Origin: Chara braunii
Taxonomy: Eukaryota > Streptophyta > Charophyceae > Charales > Characeae
Direction of reading: 5' to 3'
Length of the DNA: 36,582 nt
Assembly (NCBI GenBank): GCA_003427395.1
Contig: BFEA01000406.1
Span: 761,586 to 798,167, forward strand
Shown here piece after piece: positions 1 to 8,608 of this stretch. Position 1 is the stretch's first letter; every line of letters begins with the position of its first letter. The notes under the pieces were generated by a model. The model worked only from the letters and a program-made list of their open reading frames with translations, did no database searches and was not told the origin of the DNA. Position numbers and translations under genes: made by a program.

Positions 1-88
<88 letters not shown>
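1..88. repeat. (CT)n microsatellite
   Basis: Uninterrupted CT dinucleotide tract that runs off the left edge of the window. It is one of several long CT/GA tracts here, the others being near 7809, 23691, 25393 and 25703. Confidence 0.98.
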
Positions 89-92
<4 letters not shown>

Positions 93-199
93 ATCAAAGT
101 CTTCAAACTCTTCTTTCCAGTCGTTCAACCTAAGGTGTAGCACAGCAGGCACCCTCTACCTTACTCCGTCTTCTATGATTCTAGAACCTCGAGTCCAAC

Positions 200-316
200 G
201 GGGACACCAGACCCGGTTTCCAGCATGTGAGGCTCCCCACCAATAGACTGTAGCATCAGGCCGCGAGGTACTAGGGGAGCATGCTCTTACCACCCTGCGT
301 AGTACACTGGGCAGGT
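200..316 (+). repeat. Dispersed repeat, family A, copy 1
   Basis: Shares with 1209-1330, 23047-23170, 12848-12890 (reverse) and 33691-33735 a core that reads roughly GGACCC-TTTCCAGCAGGTG then CTCCCCACCAATAGA. A second shared block (GCTCTTACCA) follows about 45 bases later. A short hairpin (GCTGGA / TCCAGC) is visible in the better copies. No terminal repeats or tRNA-like boxes were found, so the class of element is unknown. Confidence 0.6.
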
Positions 317-655
317 TTTCAACCAAAAAAAAAACAAAAAAAAAAGAAAAAGAAACACGAGTCCAACCGCTCGTACCTTCTTCACTCAAATAGACGTAGA
401 AACAGCACTGTAGCATAAATTCATGCAACTGGAAACGTGGCAGCACTGTACCAATGGCTGCCGGCATGCGTGCCGCGACTGGTGGTCTGAATGCGCGAAG
501 GAGTAACTATTCTTATTATTATTATTACGGTGGCCAGGCCGAACGTACGGAGGCCCTTAAGCTGAGCCCCGAACGTTCGGGCGTTCGGGTCCCCGTACGG
601 GGGCCGAACCTGAAGGGGTTCAGACCCCGCAAAACATTATTTTGGCACCTAAATA

Positions 656-1020
656 TTTTTTTTTTTTTTCTGAATGTTTTTTTGTGAGTTCTTTGTGATG
701 TAAGGTATCTCCCTGTTAATTTTGAAGCCATTATGTTCAGCCAAAAAAAAAAAGAAAAATCGGCAAAGATGGTGGTGTCAAAACTTGCTTGCCCACTGAC
801 CAATTTGTTTTTTCTCTCTTTTCACTTTTTATTTTTCCTTTATTTCGGGGCATGAAAAAAATATATATTTTTTTCAAACTTTATTTGTAGATTCTTTAGT
901 ATGTAAGATACACATATATGAATTTTCATGGCATTTCTCACAGCCAAAACAAAATGAAAAATCGCCAAAGATGGCGATGTCAACAACGTGCTCACCCACT
1001 CAATAATTTCAGTCTCGTTT
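656..1020 (+). repeat. Diverged tandem duplication, about 205-bp unit
   Basis: The stretch 656-800 (T-run, GTGATGTAAGGTAT, CAGCCAAAA, AAAAATCGGCAAAGATGG) is repeated with divergence at 866-1020 (T-run, GTATGTAAGATA, CAGCCAAAA, AAAAATCGCCAAAGATGG). The matching block order and spacing show a tandem duplication. No coding potential is seen. Confidence 0.6.
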
Positions 1021-1208
1021 TATTCTTTCTAATTTTCATTATTATTATTTATTTTTCGTATTTGCTTTTTATTTCAAATTTGGTAAAGAATTTGGATGTA
1101 AGGTTGAGGCAAATGTTCTTCAGTTTATTCTTCTGCATTATTATTATTGATTTTTCTTCTGATTTTTCTTCTGATTTTTCTGCTTGTTTTCTGAATCATT
1201 CTGTACAA

Positions 1209-1330
1209 GGGGGACGCTGGACCCGTTTTCCAGCAGGTGATGCTCCCCACCAATAGATGGAGCCTATCCCCAGGTGGTAGAGGTGTCTGCTCTTACCAGC
1301 AGACCTAGCACTGCAGGGACAGTTTGAGTA
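1209..1330 (+). repeat. Dispersed repeat, family A, copy 2
   Basis: Best-preserved copy of family A. It shows the hairpin-forming GCTGGACCCGTTTTCCAGC followed by AGGTGATGCTCCCCACCAAT, and about 45 bases on TGCTCTTACCAGCA. Same strand as copy 1. Confidence 0.65.
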
Positions 1331-1669
1331 AAATAAAAAATAAAAAAAAAAGAGGGTGCACTTCTTCTTGGTGGATTCCTTGGTGCATGCTGTACATCTG
1401 TGAGAGAATTCTCCTGGATGCATTGGATGTCGTGGGAGTAGCATAACTGACTTTCGGGGCCTCCCCTGCAGCTGCACCTAGTACCCTTCTAGGGGTAAGT
1501 ATCAAAAATAGAGGGTCCTCTATAGTTTCACAGCAAATTTCACAGCAAAAATTGTGGCCGGGTCAGAGTTCCGTCGCAAACATACATCTTTAGATGCACC
1601 CTGCAACACATACTTAGGTATTTAATTGTTTAAGTTCTGCTTGTACTAAATGGGGAAATTCAGTGGGGA

Positions 1670-2074
1670 ATGAAATTTGCAGGGAATTGGTTGGAAATGA
1701 TTGATAATGAAATGGACCGATGGGAAAGCCCGAGTGAATGTGTCTAGTACGTGCTAATTATCCCGGAGGTAAGGGCGATCTACGCAGGTCAGACGGGGCG
1801 CAGCCTGATAAAAAGGTGGGAAGAGCACATGTATAGAAATGACCACAGAGAGGGGAATCGTAACTCAAAACTCTACAACTGGCTCCGCCACACGGATGCA
1901 ATAGGGTACATTGCTGTCCCGATCGCTTTCGTACCAACCCGGGACCTCGAGAGACTCGGAGAGAGTGGAAAGAGCCTATACAAGGAAGTGGTCACCAGAG
2001 GTGAACTCAAAGGGCATGGGGAGGAGGAAGAAGGGGAAAGATATGAAAGGGAGGAAGGAGCGAAGGAGGCGTAG
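1670..2074 (+). pseudogene. GIY-YIG endonuclease domain of PLE-1 (broken)
   Basis: In frame from the ATG at 1670 the conceptual protein aligns with the PLE-2 endonuclease across its length. The blocks are F-A-G-N-W, then C-V-(stop)-Y-V-L-I, then AIYAGQTGRSLIKRWEEH, then a conserved W-L then Y-I-A-V-P-I-A segment. The YIG half-motif is YAG here, and the family's catalytic Arg (in KRWEEH) and following His are kept. An in-frame TAG at 1745-1747 sits inside the GIY half-motif. After about codon 110 the frame becomes Glu/Arg-rich, and alignment with PLE-2 fades before the stop at 2072. Such domains nick target DNA to prime reverse transcription in endonuclease-bearing PLEs. This copy is taken as inactive because of the stop and the missing Glu-containing helix. 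Confidence 0.75.
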
Positions 2075-2077
2075 GAG

Positions 2078-2411
2078 CTACAACTGACATTTCATTAAAA
2101 CTGACATGACATTTTTTTCTAACGAAAGTGGACTTAGTCAAAATTTCATTGCTCCTTGGGTGAGAAAGTGGTTATCTCACTTTGTCCATCTGATGTACCT
2201 CAACGTAAAGTACCGTTAACATACATCTGATGATCAGATCATCGGGAGTTGCCACGACACCCGATGATCTGATCATCCGACGTCATGGGGAGTTGCCACG
2301 ACACCCGATGATCTGATCATCCGACGTTAACTAAAAAATGTTGTTTTTTGGTACGCTCAATTCCGTGAATTTAGAAAAAAAATGTCAATTTTAACGAAAT
2401 GTCAGTTCTAC
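2078..2411. mobile_element. Family-B inverted-repeat element inserted in PLE-1 (2082-2407, TSD CTAC)
   Basis: Terminal inverted repeats of 26 nt (2082-2107 and 2382-2407, two mismatches, starting AACTGACATTTC) flanked by a perfect 4-bp direct duplication CTAC (2078-2081, 2408-2411). The interior holds a 40-bp unit twice (2248-2287 and 2288-2327) containing GGGAGTTGCCACGACACCC, flanked by the palindromic GATGATCTGATCATC. It has no coding capacity. The termini resemble those of the element at 5273-5616, which also has a 4-bp duplication. Confidence 0.75.
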
Positions 2412-2703
2412 TCAACCAGCACGGAGCTACCTATTGTTTTCAAAACCAAAGGGCTGCGAAGTGTGAATTTGGCCGAAGGATGCACTGTAGCGGTAAGGGG
2501 GAGTACTAAGCAGTTTAGAACCGAAGGAGGTAAACTCTGGGCTCGAAGTTGGAGTGTTATAGTTAAGGAGTTTGGGCGTACGATCATCAAGTCAGGTGCC
2601 AAGACAGCTATGCTTTGTGAGATGAAATTGAATTTTGAGAAAGGAAGAGAGTTCAGGGTTGAGGCGATGGGAAGGAGGAAACTGTCAAAAGCATACATGC
2701 AAG
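2412..2703 (+). pseudogene. PLE-1 middle domain, N-terminal part
   Basis: Frame-0 coding remnant that resumes just after the inserted family-B element. It aligns with the middle region of PLE-2 (about 30044-30230): K-L-W-A-R-S-W-S then E-F-G-R-T-I-I-K-S-G matches K-W-F-F-D-S-W-S then I-F-G-W-S-V-V-E-F-G. A basic stretch follows in both. The remnant is cut at 2703 by the foldback insertion. When the insertion and one target copy are left out, the frame runs on into 4403, which supports the exact breakpoints. The function of this linker between endonuclease and RT is not known to me. Confidence 0.65.
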
Positions 2704-2910
2704 CGCACGTCGTGCGGGCGGTTCCCTATGTGCGGCGCACGACGTGTGCGGAGAACGACCCGTCACCCCCCTCATAAAAAGAAAAAAAGGCCGGGGTGGA
2801 AATGGTGCGTTTGAGGCCCCCCGCCAAAATTATAAGCGAGATGAAAAAAAAATGAAATAACTCCGCGGGTGACCGCTGCACAGTTTCGAATTCGCAGGAA
2901 TAACAGTCCA

Positions 2911-3000
2911 CTCCAAGCTTGGGCGAAGACAAGTTCGAAACTCCAAGCTTGGGCGAAGACAGGTTCGAAACTCCAAGCTTGGGCGAAGACAAGTTCGAAA
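2911..3000 (+). repeat. Three tandem 30-bp units
   Basis: Three consecutive copies of a 30-bp unit beginning CTCCAAGCTTGGGCGAAGAC and ending GTTCGAAA, with single-base differences. They lie in the left arm of the foldback element, and two inverted partial copies lie in the right arm (about 3694-3745). Confidence 0.9.
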
Positions 3001-3833
3001 CTGCAAGGAAAAATGCGTTCGACGGCCTACCAGAAACGCAGAGGCGCCCAAAGAGATACAGGGAGTGAATCTTCCCTAGAACATGGAAAGATACAGCGCC
3101 ATGATTTTTTTCTTTTGTGCAAAGGGGATACAGGGGCCCAACGAGATACACGGGCTGACAACAACCTATGCGTATCATCCTCGGGGCCTCATGGCGGTGC
3201 ATCTTTCCATGTTCTAGTGGAAGATTCACTCTCGTTTTTTTTTTTTTTTTCAAGCACTGTCGCGTGGCTGGCCATTCCCGCGATGCCTCGGCCACATCCG
3301 AGGTAAAAAAAAGGAAAAAAAAAAAAAGAAAGAGAGAACATCCCGTCGCGTGGCTGGGCCACGGCCCCGATGCCTCGGCCACGGCCGAGATTTAAAAATA
3401 ATAATAATAATAATGCAATTTCGCGGTGCATCTTTCCATGTTCTAGTGGGAGATTCACTCTCGTTTTTTTTTTTTTTTCAAGCACTGTCGCGTGGCTGGC
3501 CACTGCCGCGATGCCTCGGCCACATCCGAGGTAAAAAAAAGGAAAAAAAAAAAGAAGAAAGAGAGCATCCCATCGCGTGGTTGGGCCACGGCCGCGATGC
3601 CTCGGCCACGGCCGAGATTTAAAAAAAAAATAAAAAAAATGCAGCGGTCACCCGCGGAGTTGTCTCAAAAAAAATATATTCCTGCGAACTTGTCTTCGCC
3701 CAAGCTTGGAGTTTCGAACTTGTCTTCTTCGCCCAAGCTTGGAGTGGACTGTTATTCCTGCGAATTCGAAACTGTGCAGCGGTCACCCGCGAAGTTGTCT
3801 CAAGAAAAATTTACAGGAGTACTGCCTCACCTT

Positions 3834-3962
3834 GCTCCTCCTCCCCTTCCTCCTCCTCCTCCTCCTCCTCCTCCTCCTCCTCCTCCTCCTCCTGCTCCCT
3901 TCTCCTTTTCGTCTCCTCCTCCTCCTCCTCCTCCTCCTCCTCCTCCTCCTCCTCCTCCTGTT
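3834..3962 (+). repeat. (CTC/TCC)n trinucleotide tract
   Basis: Two near-pure CTC runs separated by a short interruption near 3893-3913, continuing as a CTCC-rich pyrimidine tract to about 4240. It lies inside the foldback insertion. Confidence 0.95.
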
Positions 3963-4402
3963 CGTCCTCCTCCTCCTGCCCTTCCTCATCCTCCTTGTCT
4001 CCTCCTCCTCCACGTACTTCATCATCTTCCATGCCTCCTCGTCTCCTTCCCTTCCTCGTGTCCTCCCCTTCCTCGCCGTCCATGTCTTCTCCTCCCACTC
4101 GTCCTCCTCCTGCCCGTCCTCTTTTCCCTCCGTCCATCTCTTCTCCTCCCCCATCTTGACTACTCCTCGTCGTCCTCGCTATCCCCGTCGTCCTCCTCGT
4201 CCACATCCTCCTCCTCCTCTCCATATCCCCCTCTCCTTGCCATATCCCCATCTTCCTGTCATACGCTCCCCCGTTCCCCCTCCCAAAAAAAAATAGAATC
4301 ATAAGGATAAAAATAAAAAACATGCACGATTCCGCACAGACACCCCTCGCACGGAACTCCATACAGAACTCCGCACGAATGTGCGGCTCGTGCGGTTGCA
4401 AG

Positions 4403-4881
4403 TATGGTCAAAAGAGAAGACTGAGAATAAATGGGAGTTACATAAACTAATCTGAAATCCCTGGTACAAAACGAAGCTGTATGGGTACGGAATTGACAAA
4501 TTGATGAGCTTGTACTCCGCAATTGGATGTTTTTCCCAATCAGCCGCACGATTGTCCCTGAAAGATGCCTTGGCTGGAATTATATCGCAGAAGTTCCATT
4601 TCAATTTAAGGAAGACTTTTAGTGTGACCATCAAGTATAATAAGGGGGTATCAATGCGCTCAGTTCGGGCTCTGGTTGAAGGAATACTCAGGAGGGAATT
4701 GCCTGAGTCATTGGCTGCATACACATGTCGAAGACTCCTAACAGTGTGGAAGAAGAATCCCACTGTGGGGGATGTGCTTCACAACCACCGGGCTGCTGCA
4801 CAGCAGATGGTGGCGGTCTGCAATTGCGCAGACAGTGCCCTCCCGAAAGTGGAAGGTCATGTGTTGTGTCGGTTAATGTGA
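4403..4881 (+). pseudogene. PLE-1 middle domain, C-terminal part with CxC motif
   Basis: Resumes the PLE-1 reading frame after the foldback insertion. An in-frame TGA lies near its start, and the clean open part is 4501-4881. It aligns with PLE-2 along its length: I-D-K-L-M-S-L-Y-S-A matches L-I-K-L-Y-T-S-I, the conserved V-W-K-K-N matches V-W-T-S-N, and H-N-H-R is followed by C-N-C at about 4819-4827. PLE-2 has C-S-C at the same place (30609-30617). This Cys-x-Cys linker is the diagnostic feature reported for PLEs with N-terminal endonuclease. The frame closes at TGA 4879-4881 directly after the domain. PLE-2 also has a stop at the equivalent point. Confidence 0.75.
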
Positions 4882-4930
4882 CCTAGAGACAGTTCATAGT
4901 TTCACAAAAAACGCATGCAATATAGTCCCG

Positions 4931-6783
4931 ATGGCGGAAAGATCGAAGGGGAGATCAATCATGAGGGATATCAATGATAGTTTAGCAAAAATGGGTAATA
5001 TGCGGTCCGTTGTGACTTTGAAGGAGGTTGAGGAATGTGTCGTGGGGTTCTCACCCGGCCTAACGGATCTAATCAAGGTGGTTGATGAGTGTCGGGCCTT
5101 AATTTCAGGGTTTGTCTGCTCGACGATAGACAGAAATAGTGCAGAATCCGTTATCATGTGCCTGTATACATACGCTGAGGGAATGAGGAACACGTTCTGG
5201 GGAAACTCTGGTTTTTTAGCAATCTGGGAAACAGAGGCGGAAGTCCTGGCTAAAGCGGAAAAAACTTGCAAGAACGACCATTTCGTCAAAATGGGCATTT
5301 TTTATTTTTTGAACGAAATTGAAACTGAGTTTTTTGGCCGACAACTCGTCAAAATTTGTTGTTCCTGAGAGTCCAGCGTTATACAAACGCTGGACCCCCT
5401 GGCTGTACATGGACCTAGCTTGAGACCAGGCACCTCCGGGAAGGACTGCCTGGAGGTGCCTGGTCTCAAGCGAGGTCCATGTACAGCCAGGGGGTCCAGC
5501 ATTTGTAAAACGCTGGACCCTCAGGAACAGCAACTTTTGACGAGGTTTGGGCCAAAAAACTCGGTTTCCATTTCGTTCAAAAAATAAAAGATGTCCATTT
5601 TGACGAAATGGCAGTTCAAGTAGCTAGGACTGAGGGAATTGGGAAACTGGGATAGAAAAGGGAGATGCGGATGTGCTTATATCATACCAAAACAGAAGGA
5701 TACCAGCCGGTGTAGACCAATTAGCCCTGCTTTTTCCGAACTGTCTAGGACAGCAGGAGGTCGAACCGTCAGGGCGTTGGACCACCTACTTTTCCTACTT
5801 CCGAAGTCTTTACATTTCAACCTGAAGTCCACTAACCTGCTGAAGGAAAGGCTAATAGAGGTGAACAGGTGGGTAAAAGCAAAGGGAAAAGGCGAGTTAG
5901 GTGGGGCGGCTTACGAGTTAAGGAAATGTTCAGCCAGCTCCCCCATGCGTCTAGTCGGAAGGCTGTCGAATGGATTTTGGACTGGTACAGGGAAAAGGGG
6001 AAAGTGAGGGTGAATATCAGAAGGAGGGGGAAAGGTTCGGCTTTTGGAGACAAAACAGATATTAACAAGTGGTGGGTTAAAGTTCAATTCGGAAAGATTG
6101 CGTCAATGGTGGATTTTGAGTTGGATCATACGTACCTGATGGCCTTCGACAGGCTCATCAGGCAACGGGTAGGCATTCCAATGGGAAAAAGCAGTAGCCC
6201 CCCACTGGCATGCATTTTGTGCACCATGGACAAATACAATTTTCTGACGAGTCTTGGGGCTGATCTAGGATTGGTCAAAGGCATGCGATTGATTGACGAC
6301 GTGTCGATTTTCATCTGGTGCCCAAGGAGAAATGGAGACCGCCGGCGACAGGATATTCTCAACAAATTCGGAAGAGCCTATGACAGGAAACTAATGCTGA
6401 AAAGAACTGAAGAAGGTACCGGATCTTGGAATTTCCTTGGGACAAAGGTGGAGATTAAGGTGAGCGAAGTAACCTGCCAGTGCTTTCCCAAGAACTCCAA
6501 ACAAGTACTACGGAGTGATAGAATGCTGACCTACCGCATGTTTCAGGATTTTGATTCGTTCTCACTGATACGGCAGAAGAAAGCCGTAATCACAAGCACA
6601 TTGCACCACATCAAGAGGATGAGCTCTACGGACGACCTGGCGGGGTTACCACTACTTACAGTGAAAAGGCAACTGCGTATGCAGAATTACACAGCTGAAA
6701 TGTTTAATGGAAGCCTGAGAGGTTTCGTCAGGAAGCATGCCCCTACTTGGGAGAGATGGGAAGGGCGTTTATGTAGCTGGTAA
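4931..6783 (+). pseudogene. Reverse transcriptase domain of PLE-1, interrupted and frameshifted
   Basis: PLE-type reverse transcriptase in pieces. 4931-5272 aligns with the N-terminal RT region of PLE-2 (W-G-N-S-G-F matches W-G-N-E-G-F). A family-B element (5273-5616) interrupts it. 5621-5870 carries I-I-P-K-Q-K-D-T-S-R-C-R-P-I and HFNLKSTNLLKERL. After a frameshift near 5869-5900, the frame to 6783 holds K-E-M-F-S-Q-L-P-H (motif A region), GIPMGKSSSP (motif B, about 6172-6200) and R-L-I-D-D-V (motif C, 6286-6303). The motif A Asp expected before K-E-M-F is Arg. A TAG follows the insertion junction. PLE RTs are related to telomerase RT and copy element RNA at nicked chromosomal DNA. This copy should be dead. 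Confidence 0.82.
5269..5620. mobile_element. Family-B inverted-repeat element inserted in PLE-1 RT (5273-5616, TSD CAAG)
   Basis: A nearly palindromic 344-bp element. Its arms of roughly 150 bp pair over most of their length, running from AACGACCATTTCGTCAAAAT on the left to the complement of AACTGCCATTTCGTCAAAAT on the right. The duplicated target is CAAG (5269-5272, 5617-5620). Leaving out the element and one CAAG restores alignment of the flanking RT to PLE-2, apart from one TAG. It has no coding capacity. Single arms of the same family occur at 8424-8482, 21219-21370 and 27126-27290. Confidence 0.85.
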
Positions 6784-6837
6784 CATGGGTTTTAGGCTAG
6801 GGAGGCAGGGAAACGGGATAAGAGGGGCTTACTTACT

Positions 6838-6892
6838 TATGTATTTATTTGTTTATTTACTTATTTATTTATTTATTTATTTATTTGTTGGC
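6838..6892 (+). repeat. (TTAT)n microsatellite
   Basis: Imperfect TTAT/TTTA tetranucleotide repeat just 3' of the PLE-1 RT stop codon. Confidence 0.9.
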
Positions 6893-7521
6893 AGCACGAC
6901 ACGAGGAAGTAGCACCTTCACATGAATGGTGGTCGGCTTTAGATGGGGTTGGCTGAGGAGTAGCACCAGGCCACAAGCTTCGATAACAGACGCAACTGTG
7001 AGGGAAGTAGCCGGCTCTCTTCGAGCAAAGAAGCGCGCCAGGGATTACGCAAGATTGACTGACAACGGTACTTCTGGACTTATTGTCACAGTGTGGCATT
7101 TGGGAAGCACCTGACGTATGAATCCTGGTATCTGGAATATTTGTTGAAACGTTTTCCAGAGGAATGGTAACACGAGGCATGGATAAAGACTGAAATAGCG
7201 GTCGGAGGAATCGTAATAAGGAAATGGGGGGGTCTGTTGGACAAGCAGCCTAGGGGGAAGGCGCGAACACGAATGAACATCAACTGGGAGTACGATACAA
7301 GGAAGCGGCACAGGGCCACGCGCCAGGGTAGGATACACAGCTCTGATGAATCATGAGGGGTCTGGTTGGATAAGCGGCCCGCAGGAAATGGCGCGAGAGC
7401 TGACGAGCCAAAGGTGGGCGGGAAAGTCGCGGCACTCGGTAACATTGGAGAGGAAGAGGAAACGGATTTTTGTCTAGTACATATAGACCTAGGACCGCAT
7501 GGTTTCACATCATCTCGAATA
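6893..7521 (+). other. PLE-1 3' non-coding tail
   Basis: No convincing reading frame or inverted structure is seen between the TTAT tract and the hammerhead-like motif. The position matches the tail between RT stop and hammerhead in PLE-2 (32276-32888), although the two tails do not align well by eye. Confidence 0.45.
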
Positions 7522-7566
7522 CCCCCTGATGAGGTTGCCGCTGGCAGCAACCGAAACTAGTAGGGG
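7522..7566 (+). ncRNA. Hammerhead ribozyme-like motif (type I, minimal stem III), PLE-1 tail
   Basis: All core elements are present. CTGATGA lies at 7526-7532. Stem II pairs GGTTGC (7533-7538) with GCAACC (7547-7552). GAAA lies at 7553-7556. A self-complementary ACTAGT (7556-7561) forms stem III, with cleavage expected after A7562 (GUA). Stem I pairs CCCC (7522-7525) with GGGG (7563-7566). A stem III this short usually needs dimerisation, and its palindromic sequence would allow that, as described for hammerheads of other Penelope elements. Activity is untested. Confidence 0.75.
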
Positions 7567-7807
7567 ATGCCAGCTGCCAAGGTTCGATGGACTGAGGCGG
7601 ATGCCACAGCTACTGCTGTGGCGAACTCTGATTTCACTCCTTTCTTACGGGAGTTCTCTATTGAGAAGGGGGTTTCCACACATGGTACGCCGTGTTAGCG
7701 CGGCTGTGTGACTACGAGTCAGTTTTCTGTCGCATCTACTTCACATACATCTCTCGTTGCAGCTTGAGAGGTCTGGGTAGTGTTTGACAGCAAAAATATT
7801 TCAGAGG

Positions 7808-7852
<45 letters not shown>

Positions 7853-8320
7853 AGATCAACAAGGGAGCTCAATCATGACTAGCTTAGCGCCTGCGGTGCA
7901 GGCAGTGCAGCCTACGCCCCGCAAAAAAACCTACCAAAATGGTAACTAAAGTACTCACACAGAATTAAATGGACTTTTTTCTTTTCAAGTTGCGCGGGCG
8001 GGGGGCTGTCGGATTTGAATACATGTGTTGCGTCACCACACACAAAACCCTACCTAAAAATACTTTCACGTCCATAGAAAATATACATGAATGTTTATGG
8101 ATTGCAGAACTCTGCGTTCATGCGCATTTTTTAAGCTCGGTGAAGTCATACGGGCCGTACTGCCGCCCCCCGCATCAAGCTCCCAGGGGCTGCTGGGGGG
8201 GTGATGGAGGGGGTTGGCCCCTTGCGGGGATAGTGGGGGTGGCAGGCCTCCCCCCAATTTTTATTTATTTTTCAATTCGATTTTTTCTTGGGTGAAGGAA
8301 AAAGAGGAAGCAAAATATTG
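7567..8320. other. Non-coding stretch, no gene seen
   Basis: Contains a GA microsatellite (7809-7846), a short GC-rich hairpin-prone segment near 7890-7915, and G- and C-runs at about 8163-8256. No reading frame here has a recognisable domain. Confidence 0.55.
7809..7846 (+). repeat. (GA)n microsatellite
   Basis: Uninterrupted GA tract about 240 bases beyond the PLE-1 hammerhead motif. It is a possible target tract of the PLE insertion. Confidence 0.97.
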
Positions 8321-8423
8321 ATTGATTTCACTGATTGATTGATTTCACTGATTGATTGATTTCACTGATTGATTGATTTCACTGATTGATTGATTGATTG
8401 ATTGCTTGATTGACTGATTGATT
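8321..8423 (+). repeat. 17-bp minisatellite grading into (TTGA)n
   Basis: About four tandem copies of a unit reading ATTGATTGATTTCACTG, followed by ATTG tetranucleotides. Family-B sequence begins immediately after it at 8424. Confidence 0.9.
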
Positions 8424-8482
8424 AACAACCATTCGTCAAAACGAACATTTTTTATTTTTTCAACTAAATTGAAACCCACCAA
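8424..8482 (+). repeat. Family-B arm fragment
   Basis: Matches the start of the family-B arm (ATTCGTCAAAACGAACATTT, then T-rich, then AACTAAATTGAAACC), as at 5273, 21219 and 27126. Only one arm is seen. The U6 retrocopy lies just downstream. Confidence 0.6.
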
Positions 8483-8495
8483 ATTGACCTGATTG

Positions 8496-8576
8496 AGATC
8501 AGAATTTTTTTTATTATTATTATTATTAATTTTTTTTTTTCTTGTTAAAAATGCATGTCATCCTTGCGCAGGGGCC

Positions 8577-8608
<32 letters not shown>

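Larger units (their letters stand above)
89..1669. other. Non-coding repeat-rich stretch, no gene seen
   Basis: AT-rich DNA with homopolymer A and T tracts. It holds two copies of a hairpin-containing dispersed repeat and one diverged tandem duplication, listed separately. Reading frames here are short, lack recognisable domains and lie over T-rich or A-rich tracts, so none is called as a gene. Confidence 0.6.
2698..4402. mobile_element. 1.7-kb foldback element inserted in PLE-1 (2704-4396, TSD TGCAAG)
   Basis: Bounded by a 6-bp direct duplication TGCAAG (2698-2703 and 4397-4402). The ends are only weakly inverted (CGCACG inside each end). Inside, a long imperfect inverted repeat pairs 2858-3000 with 3642-3802; both arms carry GCAGCGGTCACCCGCG and CCAAGCTTGGGCGAAGAC. 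The left arm contains three 30-bp tandem copies (2911-3000). A 230-bp direct duplication (about 3196-3420 and 3427-3640) holds TCGCGTGGCTGG and CTCGGCCACGGCCGAG. A (CTC)n tract lies at 3834-3962. No transposase is seen; frames across the CTC tract give only poly-Pro, poly-Leu or poly-Arg. It appears to be non-autonomous. Confidence 0.7.
1670..7566 (+). mobile_element. PLE-1: degenerate Penelope-like element with N-terminal GIY-YIG endonuclease
   Basis: A decayed retroelement with blocks in the order GIY-YIG endonuclease (1670-2074), middle domain and CxC motif (2412-2703 plus 4403-4881), telomerase-related reverse transcriptase (4931-5272 plus 5621-6783), and a 3' non-coding tail with a hammerhead-ribozyme-like motif (7522-7566). 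Every block aligns with its counterpart in PLE-2 (29338-32275). Endonuclease before RT, joined through a CxC domain, is the permuted arrangement reported for Naiad/Chlamys PLEs, whereas canonical Penelope has the endonuclease at the C-terminus. Three unrelated elements (2082-2407, 2704-4396, 5273-5616) have inserted into it. Stops and frameshifts make it non-coding today. The outer ends are not defined. The tail reaches toward a GA microsatellite at 7809, which fits the reported preference of this group for microsatellites. Confidence 0.8.

Noticed and set aside
2911-3000. CRISPR-like set of 30-bp direct repeats
   Set aside because: The three copies are contiguous, without spacers, and sit in one arm of a eukaryotic foldback element with inverted copies in the other arm.
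3492-4401. Long frames of poly-Pro, poly-Leu, poly-Arg and poly-Glu
   Set aside because: They are translations of the CTC trinucleotide tract, open in several frames at once.
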